A stretch of DNA of 64,000 bases from Calditrichota bacterium (GCA_013112635.1 JABFGF010000011.1:36091-100090), one strand, 5' to 3'. Positions 44,280 through 54,629 are shown, numbered from the stretch's first letter. Translations and numbers: made by a program. Notes: generated by a model not told the origin, from the sequence alone.

Positions 44280-45134
44280 CTATTTAGAAACAGCATTTTT
44301 TAAATCAAAAAATACCTGATCGGGAACTGAAAGGTTTCCACGCCCGATGCCAAGTTCCGTATCGGGTTTTATACTTCCATGAAAATCAGATCCACCGGAA
44401 ATAAGCAAATTATTTCTCTTTGCAGCATTTAGAAGGTACGAGGTAAAGTTTCTTGTATGGGATGCATAATAAGCCTCAACACCATCGAGACCAATAGACT
44501 TTAATTCTTTTAAGAATGCTTCAGTATCTTTGTATGTTCTTTGTTTTAAACTAATCGGGTGTGCCAAAATTGCTAATCCTTTTGCTTTGTGGATTAGATC
44601 TATGGCAGTTTGTAATTTTAATTTCTTTTTAGGTACATAGCCCGGTCTGTCTTTTGACAAAAATTTATGAAACGCTTCCCAGACAGAGTCAACTACATTT
44701 TTGTCCATCAATAATTGGGCTACATGCGGCCGCCCTGCGCTTCCCTGGCCCACAATAACATCAAGTTCATTTTCCGATACATCCAGCCCATAATCCTGTA
44801 GTTTTTTTATGATTGTACCGGCACGGGTTTGACGCGCATTTCTCAAATCATTCAAAACTGATTTCAGTTCATCATTTTCAATTTCGAGGAACAAACCCAA
44901 TAAATGTAAATGTGCTGTTCCGGGAAGTGCAATATCAATACTAAATTCTACTCCCGATACGAACTCTAATTTTAAACTCTGCGCATACTGCTGTGCAATA
45001 TAATTTGCACCAATTTCATCATGGTCTGTCACGGCAAGGGCTGTCAGACTTTCATTTTCAGCTTTTTGTAGCAGGTCCTCAGGACTCATCGTCCCATCAG
45101 AAAAATAAGTATGTGTGTGTAGATCAACTGGCAT
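44280..45134 (-). CDS. PHP-domain phosphoesterase (TrpH/RNase AM type)
   Basis: This 284-residue protein starts with the PHP metal motif DLHTHTYFSDG (about 3-13), then TDHDEIG near 37, EFSIDI near 62, the HPISLKQ segment near 190, and GSDFHGS near 254. These metal-binding motifs place it with the TrpH/YciV family of 5'-3' exoribonuclease or 3',5'-nucleotide phosphatases. The exact substrate is not clear. Its ATG overlaps the stop of the small upstream gene by one base. Confidence 0.92.
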   Translation of the reverse strand: MPVDLHTHTYFSDGTMSPEDLLQKAENESLTALAVTDHDEIGANYIAQQYAQSLKLEFVSGVEFSIDIALPGTAHLHLLGLFLEIENDELKSVLNDLRNARQTRAGTIIKKLQDYGLDVSENELDVIVGQGSAGRPHVAQLLMDKNVVDSVWEAFHKFLSKDRPGYVPKKKLKLQTAIDLIHKAKGLAILAHPISLKQRTYKDTEAFLKELKSIGLDGVEAYYASHTRNFTSYLLNAAKRNNLLISGGSDFHGSIKPDTELGIGRGNLSVPDQVFFDLKNAVSK

Positions 45135-45328
45135 CAGAGATATCCTAAATCTTTCAAACGCTGGTTTATTTCAGCCGGCATTGTATGCGGTCCATCGCTT
45201 TTATCTTTATTTTTGTTGAGATATTCTTCCAGAATATATTCAATTAATTCTTCCAGATTTTTAAAGCTGGTATTCTTTTGATATTCTTTCAGCCTATCTA
45301 AAATTTCATCGTTTATTTTACATTCCAT
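45134..45328 (-). CDS. Small 64-residue protein coupled to the PHP gene
   Basis: The start MECKINDEILDRLKEYQ is amphipathic and charged, followed by a leucine-rich helix (about 20-36) and a C-terminal segment with RLKDLGYL. The first part is ribbon-helix-helix-like, but no family can be called with confidence. The gene is directly coupled to the PHP gene (one-base overlap), so the two are likely co-expressed. No other feature is recognised. Confidence 0.6.
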   Translation of the reverse strand: MECKINDEILDRLKEYQKNTSFKNLEELIEYILEEYLNKNKDKSDGPHTMPAEINQRLKDLGYL

Positions 45329-45406
45329 TTTATGACTTTCAAAATCTACTTCTTCTCTTAAATTTAGCTTTAATTAATAGTTTTTAATTTATGAAAAGAA
45401 TCAGAC

Positions 45407-45434
45407 AAAAAAAAAGGCGGATTTAAAATCCGCC
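45407..45434 (-). terminator. Rho-independent terminator after the UDP-sugar dehydrogenase genes
   Basis: On the minus strand a GC-rich palindrome, GGCGGAT...ATCCGCC (45416-45434), is followed by nine T. It lies 22 bases past the wbpA-like stop and ends the wzc-ugd-wbpA-like transcription unit. Confidence 0.9.
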
Positions 45435-45456
45435 CAATTTAAAAGAACTATTTTTG

Positions 45457-46767
45457 TTATGCTTTTACGATTTTATCTCTGTTACTCAAAACCTCATTTG
45501 TGGCATTTCGAGTATCAACAATAAGGTTAGAATGCTCAACAATAAAATCCCACTCATATGCAGAGTGATCGGTTGAAATTAAAACACAATCGTATTTGCC
45601 AAGATTTTCCGGTGTAAGGTCAATACTTTTCTTCATGATATCATAATGACGCATATTCGGTAGTTCAGGTACATGAGGATCGTTATAATCAACATCAGCA
45701 CCTTTTCCTAAAAGAATCTCCATCAATTTAAAAGATGGTGATTCGCGCGGATCATCTATATCTTTTTTGTATGCAGCTCCTAAAACAAGAACTTTTGATC
45801 CTTTTAAGCTTTTCCCATGGTCATTCAAAGCATCCATCACCTTGTTAACAACCCAGAAAGGCATATTTGTGTTAACTTCTCCAGCAAGCTCAATGAAACG
45901 GGTATTCATCTCATATTCACGCGCTTTCCAGGTAAGGTAAAATGGATCGATTGGAATACAATGTCCGCCAAGACCCGGTCCGGGATAAAACGCCATATAG
46001 CCGAAAGGTTTGGTTTTAGCAGCGTTTATTACTTCCCAAACATCAATTCCCATTTTATCAAATATCATTTTCATTTCATTTACAAGTGCAATATTTACAC
46101 TTCGGAAGATGTTCTCAAGCAATTTTGTCGCTTCTGCTGCCTGGCTGCTGGAAACAGGAACAGTGCTCACAATTACCTGATTGTATAATGCCGCTGCCAA
46201 TTGACGCGCATATTCTGTATTAGCGCCGACAACTTTAGGTATTGTGTGTGTATTAAAGTTTGGATTGTTAGGATCTTCTCTTTCAGGAGAAAATGCTACC
46301 CAGAAATCCGTATCCGCTTTTAAGCCCGACTCTTCAAGAATTGGTTTTAAAACTTCCTCTGTTGTGCCCGGATAGGTTGAACTTTCCAATACAATCAATT
46401 GTCCTTTACGAATATTGGGTGCTAAGTTTTTTGCAGTACCAATGATGTAGGACATATCTGGTTCACGGTGTTTTGTCAATGGCGTTGGCACAGCAATAAG
46501 GATACAATCTACTTCTTTTATGCGGCTAAAATCAGTAGTAGCTTCAAAAAGATTCGTGTCTCGCACAGCCTTTACTCTGTTTTCATCAATATGCTTTATA
46601 TAGGATTTTCCATCATTAAGCATAACCACTTTGCGGTCATCAATATCAAAACCAATTGTTTTAATATCACGCTCAACAAACTCCATTAGTAGAGGCAGGC
46701 CTACATAACCCAAACCTACAACGCCAACTACAGCTTTTTTATCTTTAATATTGTTTAACAATTCCAT
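45457..46767 (-). CDS. wbpA: Nucleotide-sugar dehydrogenase, WbpA/UDP-GlcNAc 6-dehydrogenase type
   Basis: This 436-residue enzyme of the UDP-glucose/GDP-mannose dehydrogenase family has an N-terminal Rossmann motif VGLGYVGLPLLME (about 16-28), the catalytic Cys in GGHCIPIDPFYL (about 268-279) and a C-terminal UDP-binding part. The GPGLGGHCIPIDP sequence and length fit the UDP-N-acetyl-glucosamine/mannosamine 6-dehydrogenase branch (WbpA, WecC) rather than UDP-glucose dehydrogenase. It oxidises the C6 hydroxyl to a carboxylate with two NAD+, making a precursor for polysaccharide. It lies 12 bases after the ugd-like gene in one operon with wzc. Confidence 0.92.
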   Translation of the reverse strand: MELLNNIKDKKAVVGVVGLGYVGLPLLMEFVERDIKTIGFDIDDRKVVMLNDGKSYIKHIDENRVKAVRDTNLFEATTDFSRIKEVDCILIAVPTPLTKHREPDMSYIIGTAKNLAPNIRKGQLIVLESSTYPGTTEEVLKPILEESGLKADTDFWVAFSPEREDPNNPNFNTHTIPKVVGANTEYARQLAAALYNQVIVSTVPVSSSQAAEATKLLENIFRSVNIALVNEMKMIFDKMGIDVWEVINAAKTKPFGYMAFYPGPGLGGHCIPIDPFYLTWKAREYEMNTRFIELAGEVNTNMPFWVVNKVMDALNDHGKSLKGSKVLVLGAAYKKDIDDPRESPSFKLMEILLGKGADVDYNDPHVPELPNMRHYDIMKKSIDLTPENLGKYDCVLISTDHSAYEWDFIVEHSNLIVDTRNATNEVLSNRDKIVKA

Positions 46768-46779
46768 GTTTTCCTCTTT

Positions 46780-48105
46780 TTAGTTATTTTTTTCCGGCCT
46801 ACCAATTGAAAAATAATCAATTCCGTATTTCTTCATTCTTTTTGGATCATAAATATTACGCCCATCAAAAATGGCTGCTGAGCTCAAAGTTTCCTTTATT
46901 AAAAAGAAATCCGGCTCCCGGAATTCGTTCCATTCAGTCATAATAATCAATGCATCAGTTCCATCTAGTGCATCATAACGTTTCTTAAATAATTCCACAC
47001 CTTTACCAAGGCGGTCTTCATATACGCGATTTGCTTCATTCATGGCTTCAGGATCGTGTGCATGAACTGTTGCGCCTGCCTCATTCAAAGCTTTAATCAT
47101 TTCTGTTGCCGGGGCTTCGCGCATGTCATCAGTTTTAGGTTTAAATGCTAAACCCCACATGGCAAACTTTTTACCTTTAAGATCGCCGTTAAAATATTCT
47201 TTTATTTTATTAAACATTATTGTTTTTTGGCTGGCATTAACTTCTTCAACAGATTTTAAAATGTTTAAGTCTATTCCATTTTCACCTGCAGTTTTAATCA
47301 ATGCTTTTACATCTTTTGGAAAACAAGAACCACCGTATCCTGTACCAGGAAATATAAAATATGGCCCGATACGCACATCGCTACCAATTCCTTTTCTAAC
47401 CATTTCCACGTTTGCGCCCACCGTATCACACAAATTTGCTATTTCATTAATAAATGAGATTTTAGTAGCTAGCAATGCATTTGCGGCATACTTGGTCAAT
47501 TCAGCACTTTTTTCATCCATCACAATAATCGGTTTACCTGTGCGGACAAATGGGGAATATAAATTACGCATAATTTCAGCAGCTTCTTCATTGCTTGTCC
47601 CGATAACTACTCGATCAGGCTTCATAAAGTCAGCAATTGCGGCGCCTTCTTTTAAAAACTCAGGATTTGAAACTACAGCAAAGTCAAGATCTGTATATTT
47701 AGAGATTTCTGCTGTAACCTTTTCAGCCGTTCCCACCGGAACCGTACTCTTGTCTACAACAACTTTAAAACCATTCATGTTTTGGCCAATACTTTTTGCA
47801 ACAGCCAGAACATATTGTAAATCGGCAGAACCATCTTCATCAGGCGGAGTTCCGACCGCAATAAAAATTATTTGAGATGACTTAACAGCTGCCTCAATTT
47901 CTGTTGTAAAGCTAAGCCTTTCTTCACGCACATTGCGTTTTATCATTTCCTCAAGGCCAGGTTCATAAATAGGCACTTTACCTTTTTTTAAACCATCTAT
48001 TTTTTCTTTATCAACATCTACACAAACAACTTCATTTCCAGTATCAGAAAAACAAGTGCCCGCCACAAGGCCGACATAACCTGTTCCAACAACCGCAACT
48101 TTCAT
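46780..48105 (-). CDS. ugd: UDP-glucose 6-dehydrogenase
   Basis: This 441-residue protein starts MKVAVVGTGYVGLVAGTCFS, a typical Rossmann motif, and has the catalytic Cys in YGGSCFPKDVKALI near 261. Later WGLAFKPKTDDMREAPA closes the C-terminal domain. It converts UDP-glucose to UDP-glucuronate in two NAD+-dependent steps, for surface polysaccharide. It is the middle gene of wzc-ugd-wbpA-like. The start ATG follows 'aaggagtgtta'. Confidence 0.95.
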   Translation of the reverse strand: MKVAVVGTGYVGLVAGTCFSDTGNEVVCVDVDKEKIDGLKKGKVPIYEPGLEEMIKRNVREERLSFTTEIEAAVKSSQIIFIAVGTPPDEDGSADLQYVLAVAKSIGQNMNGFKVVVDKSTVPVGTAEKVTAEISKYTDLDFAVVSNPEFLKEGAAIADFMKPDRVVIGTSNEEAAEIMRNLYSPFVRTGKPIIVMDEKSAELTKYAANALLATKISFINEIANLCDTVGANVEMVRKGIGSDVRIGPYFIFPGTGYGGSCFPKDVKALIKTAGENGIDLNILKSVEEVNASQKTIMFNKIKEYFNGDLKGKKFAMWGLAFKPKTDDMREAPATEMIKALNEAGATVHAHDPEAMNEANRVYEDRLGKGVELFKKRYDALDGTDALIIMTEWNEFREPDFFLIKETLSSAAIFDGRNIYDPKRMKKYGIDYFSIGRPEKNN

Positions 48106-48206
48106 TTAACACTCCTTGCATTTAACTTTTGATTTGATCTGTATTCGGATTCCTCAACCTTTAGTTGAGTCCATTTTGATTTTTTGTCAACTTTTTTATT
48201 TGATTT

Positions 48207-50471
48207 TTAATAAGCTCTTTTACGTCCTTTTTTACCCGGCCTTGAATAGTAATTATGATAGTAATAATAATAGTATGTTCCGTACATTCCACCTACTTCA
48301 ACACCATTTAACAACGCTCCAAGGATGCGGGCATCAACATTTTCCATAAGCGATTTAGCCCGAACAACTGCATCATAATTTGTCTGTCCGGATTTCACGA
48401 CCAAAAGAGTGCCATCTACTTTGGTACTTAAAATAGCAGCATCCGTCACAGCAATAATCGGAGGTGTATCAAAAACAACCAGGTCAAAATCACCTTTTAA
48501 GCGTTCAATAAGGTCTTCCATATTTTTTGATGAAATCAACTCGGAAGGATTTGGCGGTAATACACCACTTGGAATAATGTATAAATTATCCATAATGGAT
48601 TTTTTTATCATCTTGTCATAACTAATGTCATTCATAAGATAATTTGTAATACCATCTTCTTTTTCCAATCCAAATATCGAATGCACAACTGGTCGTCTTA
48701 AATCTGCATCAATCAAAACAACGCGCTTACCCGATTGAGCCATTGCGATTGCCAGGTTTGCAGAAGTTGTAGACTTCCCTTCCTTTGGACCGGAGCTTGT
48801 AACAAGCATTGTGTGAACAGCTTTATCAATCTTACTAAATTGTAGATTTGTTCGCAGGGTTCTGTAAGCTTCAGAAACCGGTGATTTCGGATCAAGGTGT
48901 GTAATCAGTCTTGCTTCAATTCTCTTGCCTTCAATTGGGCCAAGTTTGCTCAATTTATGCTCAAGTTTTTCTTCCACTTTGCTCATTTCAATCTGTGGGA
49001 TATTTGCAAGAACATTGTAACCCAAGGCTTCTAAATCTTCATGAGTCTTAATTGTATTATCAAAATATTCACGTAAAAATGTAATACCGATACCAAGGCC
49101 CAATCCTAACACCAATCCTAAAGCGAGGTTTAGTTTTTTCTTTGGCTTTGTAGGAAAAATTGGTTCAATGGCCTCATCTACAACGCGAACGTTTTTGCGT
49201 TGACCGGCTTCCTGGATTTTTGTTTCTTCCAGTTTTTTGGTCATCATTATATAAGTTTGTTCATCAACCAACCTTCTGCGTTCCAAACGGGCCAGTCCTA
49301 AAACTTTTACCGGAAGCGTTTCCAACTCAGAACTATATTCCGATACAACATCCTGAAGAATATTGATTTTTGCTGTATTAGATTTTATTTCTGCATCCAA
49401 AGTTATTAGAGAAGTAACAACATCCTGGGTTACCTGGTATGGATCTTTTACCAGGCTGGACGATGAGATTTTTTGGGCTTCCTCTTTTAACTGCTCTTTC
49501 AGGGCATTAATTTTATCATCATACTGGGCAACACCTCTTTGAAAAAATTGCTTGTTTACACCTTGAGCTTCCACTTCAACAGCAGTAGTATATTTTGTTT
49601 TTTCTGCAACCAGGGTGGCTAATTCTGTTTGTAAAGTGGTTATATAAGGAGTAGAAATATCAGCAATTTGAGTTTTAAATGTTTCGCGTCTGTCATCAAG
49701 CTGGCTTTCAAGCGAAGATTTCATCTCAAGATTTGCTTCAAGCAATACACGCGTTTGTTCCAGTTCTGCTTCCACCTCAGAAAGGCGGGTTACAAGTTCA
49801 GTCGTCTCTTCGTCCAGGCTGGCAACTTTTTCTTTTTCAAGATAGGCGCGCAAAGCCTCTTCTGAGTCTTTCAATTCATCCGATTTTCGACCTAACTGAT
49901 CTTCAAGAAAATTTCGTAAGTCCCTTATTTCTCCCTGGTTAAATTCGCTGCTGGCTTCTTCATATTCACCAGCCAGAGTGTTTGTAACAAAAGCCGCCTC
50001 AAATGCACTTGGTGCCTGAATAGTAATTTCAATTATATCGGTATCTTTTTTGTTAATTACTTCCATTCGTTCACTGATTATCGCAACCATATCCCTCAAA
50101 GTTTTGTATTCACCTTCTTTATTGGGATGAAAAAGCGTCAGAGAGTCACGAACATTTGAAAGCTCCATTGTCTTAATAACACGTTCTGCTAAACTTCGAC
50201 TTTTAATAATCTCAATCTGATTGGCAATGTGTGTATTTTGGTTACCAAAAGAATTGAAATCGAACAAAGCATTTCCCATGCCTTTATTGCTTTCAATAAT
50301 TATTGTGGTAGATGATTCATAAACAGGGTTAGTAGTAAATGTGTAATAAACAGTTGCCGTAAATACAACGAGAAAAGAAAATAATATTAACCAGCGTCCG
50401 CGGTAAACAATGCGCAAATAATCTGTTAATGTAACATTTTGATTTTGTTGATCTTGAACTGGGTTTATCAC
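48207..50471 (-). CDS. wzc: Wzc-type polysaccharide co-polymerase and tyrosine autokinase
   Basis: This 754-residue protein fuses a Wzz chain-length domain with a BY-kinase. Visible are TM1 (about 31-50), a long coiled periplasmic domain (about 170-430), TM2 (about 465-482) and the cytoplasmic kinase. The kinase carries Walker A SGPKEGKSTTSANLA (near 565), Walker A' VVLIDADLRRP and Walker B VVFDTPP. The C-terminus contains a run of six tyrosines in a cluster of at least ten (GTYYYYYYHNYY), the expected autophosphorylation site. It controls polymer length and export. It heads the unit with ugd and the wbpA-like gene, though no glycosyltransferase or Wza is nearby. Confidence 0.94.
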   Translation of the reverse strand: MINPVQDQQNQNVTLTDYLRIVYRGRWLILFSFLVVFTATVYYTFTTNPVYESSTTIIIESNKGMGNALFDFNSFGNQNTHIANQIEIIKSRSLAERVIKTMELSNVRDSLTLFHPNKEGEYKTLRDMVAIISERMEVINKKDTDIIEITIQAPSAFEAAFVTNTLAGEYEEASSEFNQGEIRDLRNFLEDQLGRKSDELKDSEEALRAYLEKEKVASLDEETTELVTRLSEVEAELEQTRVLLEANLEMKSSLESQLDDRRETFKTQIADISTPYITTLQTELATLVAEKTKYTTAVEVEAQGVNKQFFQRGVAQYDDKINALKEQLKEEAQKISSSSLVKDPYQVTQDVVTSLITLDAEIKSNTAKINILQDVVSEYSSELETLPVKVLGLARLERRRLVDEQTYIMMTKKLEETKIQEAGQRKNVRVVDEAIEPIFPTKPKKKLNLALGLVLGLGLGIGITFLREYFDNTIKTHEDLEALGYNVLANIPQIEMSKVEEKLEHKLSKLGPIEGKRIEARLITHLDPKSPVSEAYRTLRTNLQFSKIDKAVHTMLVTSSGPKEGKSTTSANLAIAMAQSGKRVVLIDADLRRPVVHSIFGLEKEDGITNYLMNDISYDKMIKKSIMDNLYIIPSGVLPPNPSELISSKNMEDLIERLKGDFDLVVFDTPPIIAVTDAAILSTKVDGTLLVVKSGQTNYDAVVRAKSLMENVDARILGALLNGVEVGGMYGTYYYYYYHNYYSRPGKKGRKRAY

Positions 50472-50695
50472 CGGTGTTTCTCCTAAAAAATATTTCTTAT
50501 TTTGGATTTCGGGTTAAAAAAAGAGGCTGACAATGTAAGCTTTTCGGTAAGATTTTAGATATTGTAAATTTTTTTTAGTTTTAAAGACGCTAAATTACTG
50601 TTTTTTTTGATTGTATCGTTTGTTTTCAGGAATTAATTCCATGTATATAAGATAAACGTGCTTTTTGTTTATTCAGCGAAAGCATTATATCAGGA

Positions 50696-51328
50696 CTAGC
50701 GCATATCAACAACATTCATTTCATCACTTGCTTGCAAAACAAAAAAATCATCTTTTAAATCTTCATCGATCAGAATTTTAGAAATTTCATAAGTGCTTTT
50801 ATTATCTGTTAAATCTGTAATTTCAATTCGGCGGATCAGCCATTCATCATCTTCCACCCAAATTTTCATGCTCTTTACAAAACCATGTACATTCTCGCGC
50901 GGATCGAGCTTAATTATAAAAACATCTTTGCCGTCTACTTCGGCTTCGCCCAGCAAAGTTGAATAATACTCTTTTGGATATTTGAATAACATATCACGCG
51001 GTAATAAAGCACCGGAATTTTTTCGAACATTATCAATAATAAATTGCTTAGAAATTGAATTGTAAGTCCAAACAGTTTTTCCATCAGTAGCAATCGATTG
51101 ATCGTCAGACTCAAATCTGTATTTTACACCATCTTTAATATAGATTTTCCCAACAGTTTCGCTAACCGTTCCGGTTAATTTAAACGATTCGATTCTTTTA
51201 AATGTAGCCGATATATCTTCAATTTCATCATATCTTTCCTGGACATCTTCAATTATGTCTTCAACATCCTGTGCAAAAGAAAACTGCAATGCAGCAAAGA
51301 TTAAAATAATATTTATAAGAAACTTCAT
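50696..51328 (-). CDS. lolA: LolA-like outer-membrane lipoprotein carrier
   Basis: This 210-residue protein has a signal peptide (about 1-19, MKFLINIILIFAALQFSFA) and the LolA/LolB fold. Features include a conserved start region YDEIEDISATFKRIES, the GKIYIKDGVKYRFES segment (about 61-75), then DGKTVWTYNS (about 82-91). LolA carries lipoproteins across the periplasm from LolCDE to the outer membrane. It follows ftsK by 70 bases on the same strand, a common pairing. Mature protein length is slightly above the 180 usual for E. coli LolA. Confidence 0.88.
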   Translation of the reverse strand: MKFLINIILIFAALQFSFAQDVEDIIEDVQERYDEIEDISATFKRIESFKLTGTVSETVGKIYIKDGVKYRFESDDQSIATDGKTVWTYNSISKQFIIDNVRKNSGALLPRDMLFKYPKEYYSTLLGEAEVDGKDVFIIKLDPRENVHGFVKSMKIWVEDDEWLIRRIEITDLTDNKSTYEISKILIDEDLKDDFFVLQASDEMNVVDMR

Positions 51329-51398
51329 ATCTATCCTTTTTTTTGATCAGGTAATTTAAGGAGAAAAGAATTAAGAAACTTGCTCCAGAACACGTAAC

Positions 51399-53801
51399 TC
51401 AGGATATGCTGCCAAGTTCCTGCAAAGTCATTAAAACTTCTCGTGGTTTCCCACCAATTGCAGCCCCAACAATGCCTTCTTCTTCCATCTGGTCAATTAA
51501 ACGCGCTGCCCGGGAGTAGCCAATTTTTAGCCTGCGCTGCAGTAGAGAAATTGACCCCGACTGTGATTGAACAACTATTGCGCGCGCATCTTCATAAAGT
51601 GAATCGCGGTCATCACCCATGGCATCATCAAAAGAATCCCTGCGAGACTCGGTTGGTTGAGGTAAGCTGTAGTAAGGTAATTTTGGTTGTTTTTTTATGT
51701 GATTTATTATCTGCTCAACTTCTTCCGTAGCCACAAATGGATTTTGTAAACGAACAGCTTTAGCTGTACCAGTTAATTTAAAAAGTAAATCGCCATTACC
51801 TAAAAGTTGCTCTGCCCCATTTGCATCTAAAATGGTTCTGGAATCGACTTTTGTTGCAACCTGGTATGCCAATCTTGCCGGCAGGTTGGCCTTAATCAAT
51901 CCGGTAATTACATCAACACTTGGCCGCTGTGTAGCAACAATCATGTGGATGCCCCCTGCTCTGGCCATTTGAGCCAAACGGGCAATCGGTAATTCCACAT
52001 CCTTGGATGCAACCATCATCAAATCAGCAAGCTCATCAATCAAAACAACAATATAAGGCATTTGCTGGTGTTCAGTATTCTTATAGATTTTTGGACTGGC
52101 CAAGACTTTAGCATTATACTCGCGGATATTTCGAACAGATAGGGTATGCATTCTGTTCATGCGCCGTTCCATTTCCAGCACCATGGTATTAAGCATGCTA
52201 ACAGCGTTATTTGGTTTGGTAATTACATCTTCATCAAGATCGGGGCGCCATAGCAAATAATGTTCTTTCATTTCGGCATATAATGAAAGCTCCAACTTTT
52301 TAGGATCGACCATCACAAATTTTACCTTGCCCGGATCAACCGAATAAAGAAGCGAACATATAATTGTATTAATCCCCACACTTTTACCGGCTCCGGTTGC
52401 CCCGGCAATTAACAGGTGAGGCATTTTAACCAAGTCCACCACAAATGATTCTCCATTAATTGCTTTCCCAACGGCAAGAGGTAATTCAAATTCTTTATGG
52501 CTAAATTTCTCGGATCTGATTAATGATTTAAGGTAAACTGTTTGCGGGTGTTTATTTGGAATCTCTATTCCAACAGCTGCTTTGCCCGGTATTGGTGCAA
52601 TTATACGGATACCGCGTGCTTCCATGGCAAGGGCAAGATCATTTTCCAGATTAACTATTGAATTTACTTTTACTCCCGGTGCAGGCTGTAACTCGTACAA
52701 AGTGATAACCGGTCCTGCCGTTACGCGAACAACTTTTGCCTTTACACCATAATCCAATAATTTATATTCCAGCAATTCCGCATTGGATTTTAATTCTTCT
52801 TTTGTAATAGTTTTCCTGTCCGCAGGTGGGTTATTAAGCAAATCTATAGATGGAAATTTAAATCTCGCGATACTTTCTTTTACCAGATCATCATAATCAA
52901 GCTGTTCTTCCTGAACTGCTTCCTTCAATTCAAAATCCGTTTCAGATGATATTTCTTCTGTTTCTTCAGGCTCGAAGGAAGTTTGGCTATTATTCTCCTC
53001 CCCGTCTATACTACTAAATAAATCTTCCTGATTTGAAAAGAGCTCCGGCTCAACATGCGGAACAGGATCCTCAATTTCCAATTCTACAGGCGGCTCCGGT
53101 TTCTCCTCAATGGAAAACTCGGGTTCTTTACTTTCTTCAATTACTTTTTTCTTTTCTGCTTTCTTTAAAACACGGTTTTCTTTCCAGATCTTAAATCTGC
53201 TTGTTAAGGATTGTACCAATTCTGAAATAAATTGAGACACGGCTACAAATGAATCTTGAAAATATTTTACAATTGAACTTATGCCACTTCTCATGGAAAC
53301 AAATAACATCAAAACTGTCATAAGTAAAAGCAGTAATGAGCTGCCAATTTTACCGAGATATAAAACAAAATTTGATGCAAGCCAACCACCAATCAAACCA
53401 CTTGGGTAGTATTCAATGAGATTACCTTGTGTTTTCAATGCATCGGGGAAAGCTAAAAAGATTGAGACCAAAATAGACCAGGCAGAGAGTTTGACGATTA
53501 TATGGCCATAGTCTAAGATTGGCTCATTTTTAAAAACTGAAATCCCTACCAGGAACATTAGAACCGGGAAAATTAAGGCCGCATATCCAAATGTCCATTG
53601 CATAAGGAAATGCGAAAATGCTGCACCAACCTGACCAAACCAGTTATGCGTTACCACCGGGTTATCAGCAATATTCATATTAACCGGATCATCCAGGTTA
53701 AACGAAACAATTGCCAAAAACATAAATATGGCAATCCCCATCAAAAGGAGCCCAAAAAGCTGAAAACCGATTGAATCTTTTTTATTTTTCTTCTTTTTCA
53801 T
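51399..53801 (-). CDS. ftsK: FtsK/SpoIIIE DNA translocase
   Basis: This DNA translocase of about 800 residues has four N-terminal membrane helices (about 10-175), a variable acidic linker (about 195-305), the alpha/beta motor domain with Walker A GATGAGKSVGIN and Walker B IVVLIDELADL, and a C-terminal winged helix gamma domain (QRRLKIGYSRAARLIDQME). It pumps chromosome ends during division. I start at ATG 53801 (MKKKKNKKDSIG); a TTG start at 53861 is possible but unusual. It continues to the LolA-like gene, likely one operon. The C-terminus is complete. Confidence 0.93.
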   Translation of the reverse strand: MKKKKNKKDSIGFQLFGLLLMGIAIFMFLAIVSFNLDDPVNMNIADNPVVTHNWFGQVGAAFSHFLMQWTFGYAALIFPVLMFLVGISVFKNEPILDYGHIIVKLSAWSILVSIFLAFPDALKTQGNLIEYYPSGLIGGWLASNFVLYLGKIGSSLLLLLMTVLMLFVSMRSGISSIVKYFQDSFVAVSQFISELVQSLTSRFKIWKENRVLKKAEKKKVIEESKEPEFSIEEKPEPPVELEIEDPVPHVEPELFSNQEDLFSSIDGEENNSQTSFEPEETEEISSETDFELKEAVQEEQLDYDDLVKESIARFKFPSIDLLNNPPADRKTITKEELKSNAELLEYKLLDYGVKAKVVRVTAGPVITLYELQPAPGVKVNSIVNLENDLALAMEARGIRIIAPIPGKAAVGIEIPNKHPQTVYLKSLIRSEKFSHKEFELPLAVGKAINGESFVVDLVKMPHLLIAGATGAGKSVGINTIICSLLYSVDPGKVKFVMVDPKKLELSLYAEMKEHYLLWRPDLDEDVITKPNNAVSMLNTMVLEMERRMNRMHTLSVRNIREYNAKVLASPKIYKNTEHQQMPYIVVLIDELADLMMVASKDVELPIARLAQMARAGGIHMIVATQRPSVDVITGLIKANLPARLAYQVATKVDSRTILDANGAEQLLGNGDLLFKLTGTAKAVRLQNPFVATEEVEQIINHIKKQPKLPYYSLPQPTESRRDSFDDAMGDDRDSLYEDARAIVVQSQSGSISLLQRRLKIGYSRAARLIDQMEEEGIVGAAIGGKPREVLMTLQELGSIS

Positions 53802-53911
53802 ACCTGCAATTTTCAATAAAGTGAGTGACGAAAATATAATTAAACTAAAAATCTTAAACAAATCGCTGCTGCAAAAGAAGCTTCGTGTGAAGTATCTAAG
53901 AGGATATCAAA

Positions 53912-54619
53912 CTACAATATTATTTGAATTAAATTAATGGCCTTTTGCTGATCGATAAAAAAAGGACTGGTGGCAATTGTAATAAACTTCGCCTGCTCAA
54001 TATATTCTTTGATTTTTTCAATTTTTAACTGTTCCGGGATATAGTTCATATCGGAACTGAAAACATCCATATCCAGATCCAGAACAATTTCATCCTCAAA
54101 AGATTTTTCGAAAGAAACACTGCTGTCAATAATTTCAACTGAATCGAATAATCCAATTTTTATTGCAGGCTGAATAAAGTTACCGACATTTAATTCATAG
54201 TTTGTATAATCAAATATTTTTTGAACATCTAAAAAATCATTTTTAGAAATCCATTTATCAGGCCCGCGCATATCCGTATGCTGATCCACATGCACGAGAT
54301 TTTCACCAAAATCAATCAAACCTTTTTGTAAAGCATAAGCCCAAAAGAAAATGGCATGATTGTGATTATCAAAAATAAATATTTCAGTTTGGTTATGTAA
54401 AAAGTGAATAAAATTTTTAAGACCCGGATAATTTAGCTCTTTGCCATCAACAATTTCAGAAAAGGCAATCTGATCACCAATTTGTAGATCAGCATGAGTT
54501 CCCTTAATTAATGGTGGAACATGTATCTCTTTTTTCTTTCTTTTTTCAAAAGAGAATGCATTGTTTCCAACAGGGTTTGAAATTTTAAATCCGGGATAAA
54601 ATCCCTCAGGGTTAAACAT
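53912..54619 (-). CDS. UPF0489 family protein
   Basis: This 235-residue protein has the UPF0489 motifs: FDNHNHAIFFWAYAL (about 80-94), HVDQHTDMRGPD (about 105-116), then NVGNFIQPAIKIGL (about 140-153) and DLDMDVFSSDM (about 176-186). The conserved Asp/His residues suggest a metal-dependent arginase/deacetylase-like fold. Function is unknown. It lies 10 bases after the gcvT-like gene and 111 bases before ftsK. Confidence 0.85.
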   Translation of the reverse strand: MFNPEGFYPGFKISNPVGNNAFSFEKRKKKEIHVPPLIKGTHADLQIGDQIAFSEIVDGKELNYPGLKNFIHFLHNQTEIFIFDNHNHAIFFWAYALQKGLIDFGENLVHVDQHTDMRGPDKWISKNDFLDVQKIFDYTNYELNVGNFIQPAIKIGLFDSVEIIDSSVSFEKSFEDEIVLDLDMDVFSSDMNYIPEQLKIEKIKEYIEQAKFITIATSPFFIDQQKAINLIQIIL

Positions 54620-54629
54620 TTTATCCTAA

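Noticed and set aside
45817..47875. Long plus-strand frames at 45817-46188 and 47123-47875
   Set aside because: They lie opposite the dehydrogenase genes and have no recognisable motif or start site; they are shadows of those genes.
53802..53861. TTG start at 53861 for ftsK
   Set aside because: The extra N-terminal residues do not match FtsK, and an ATG with the typical basic N-terminus is at 53801.
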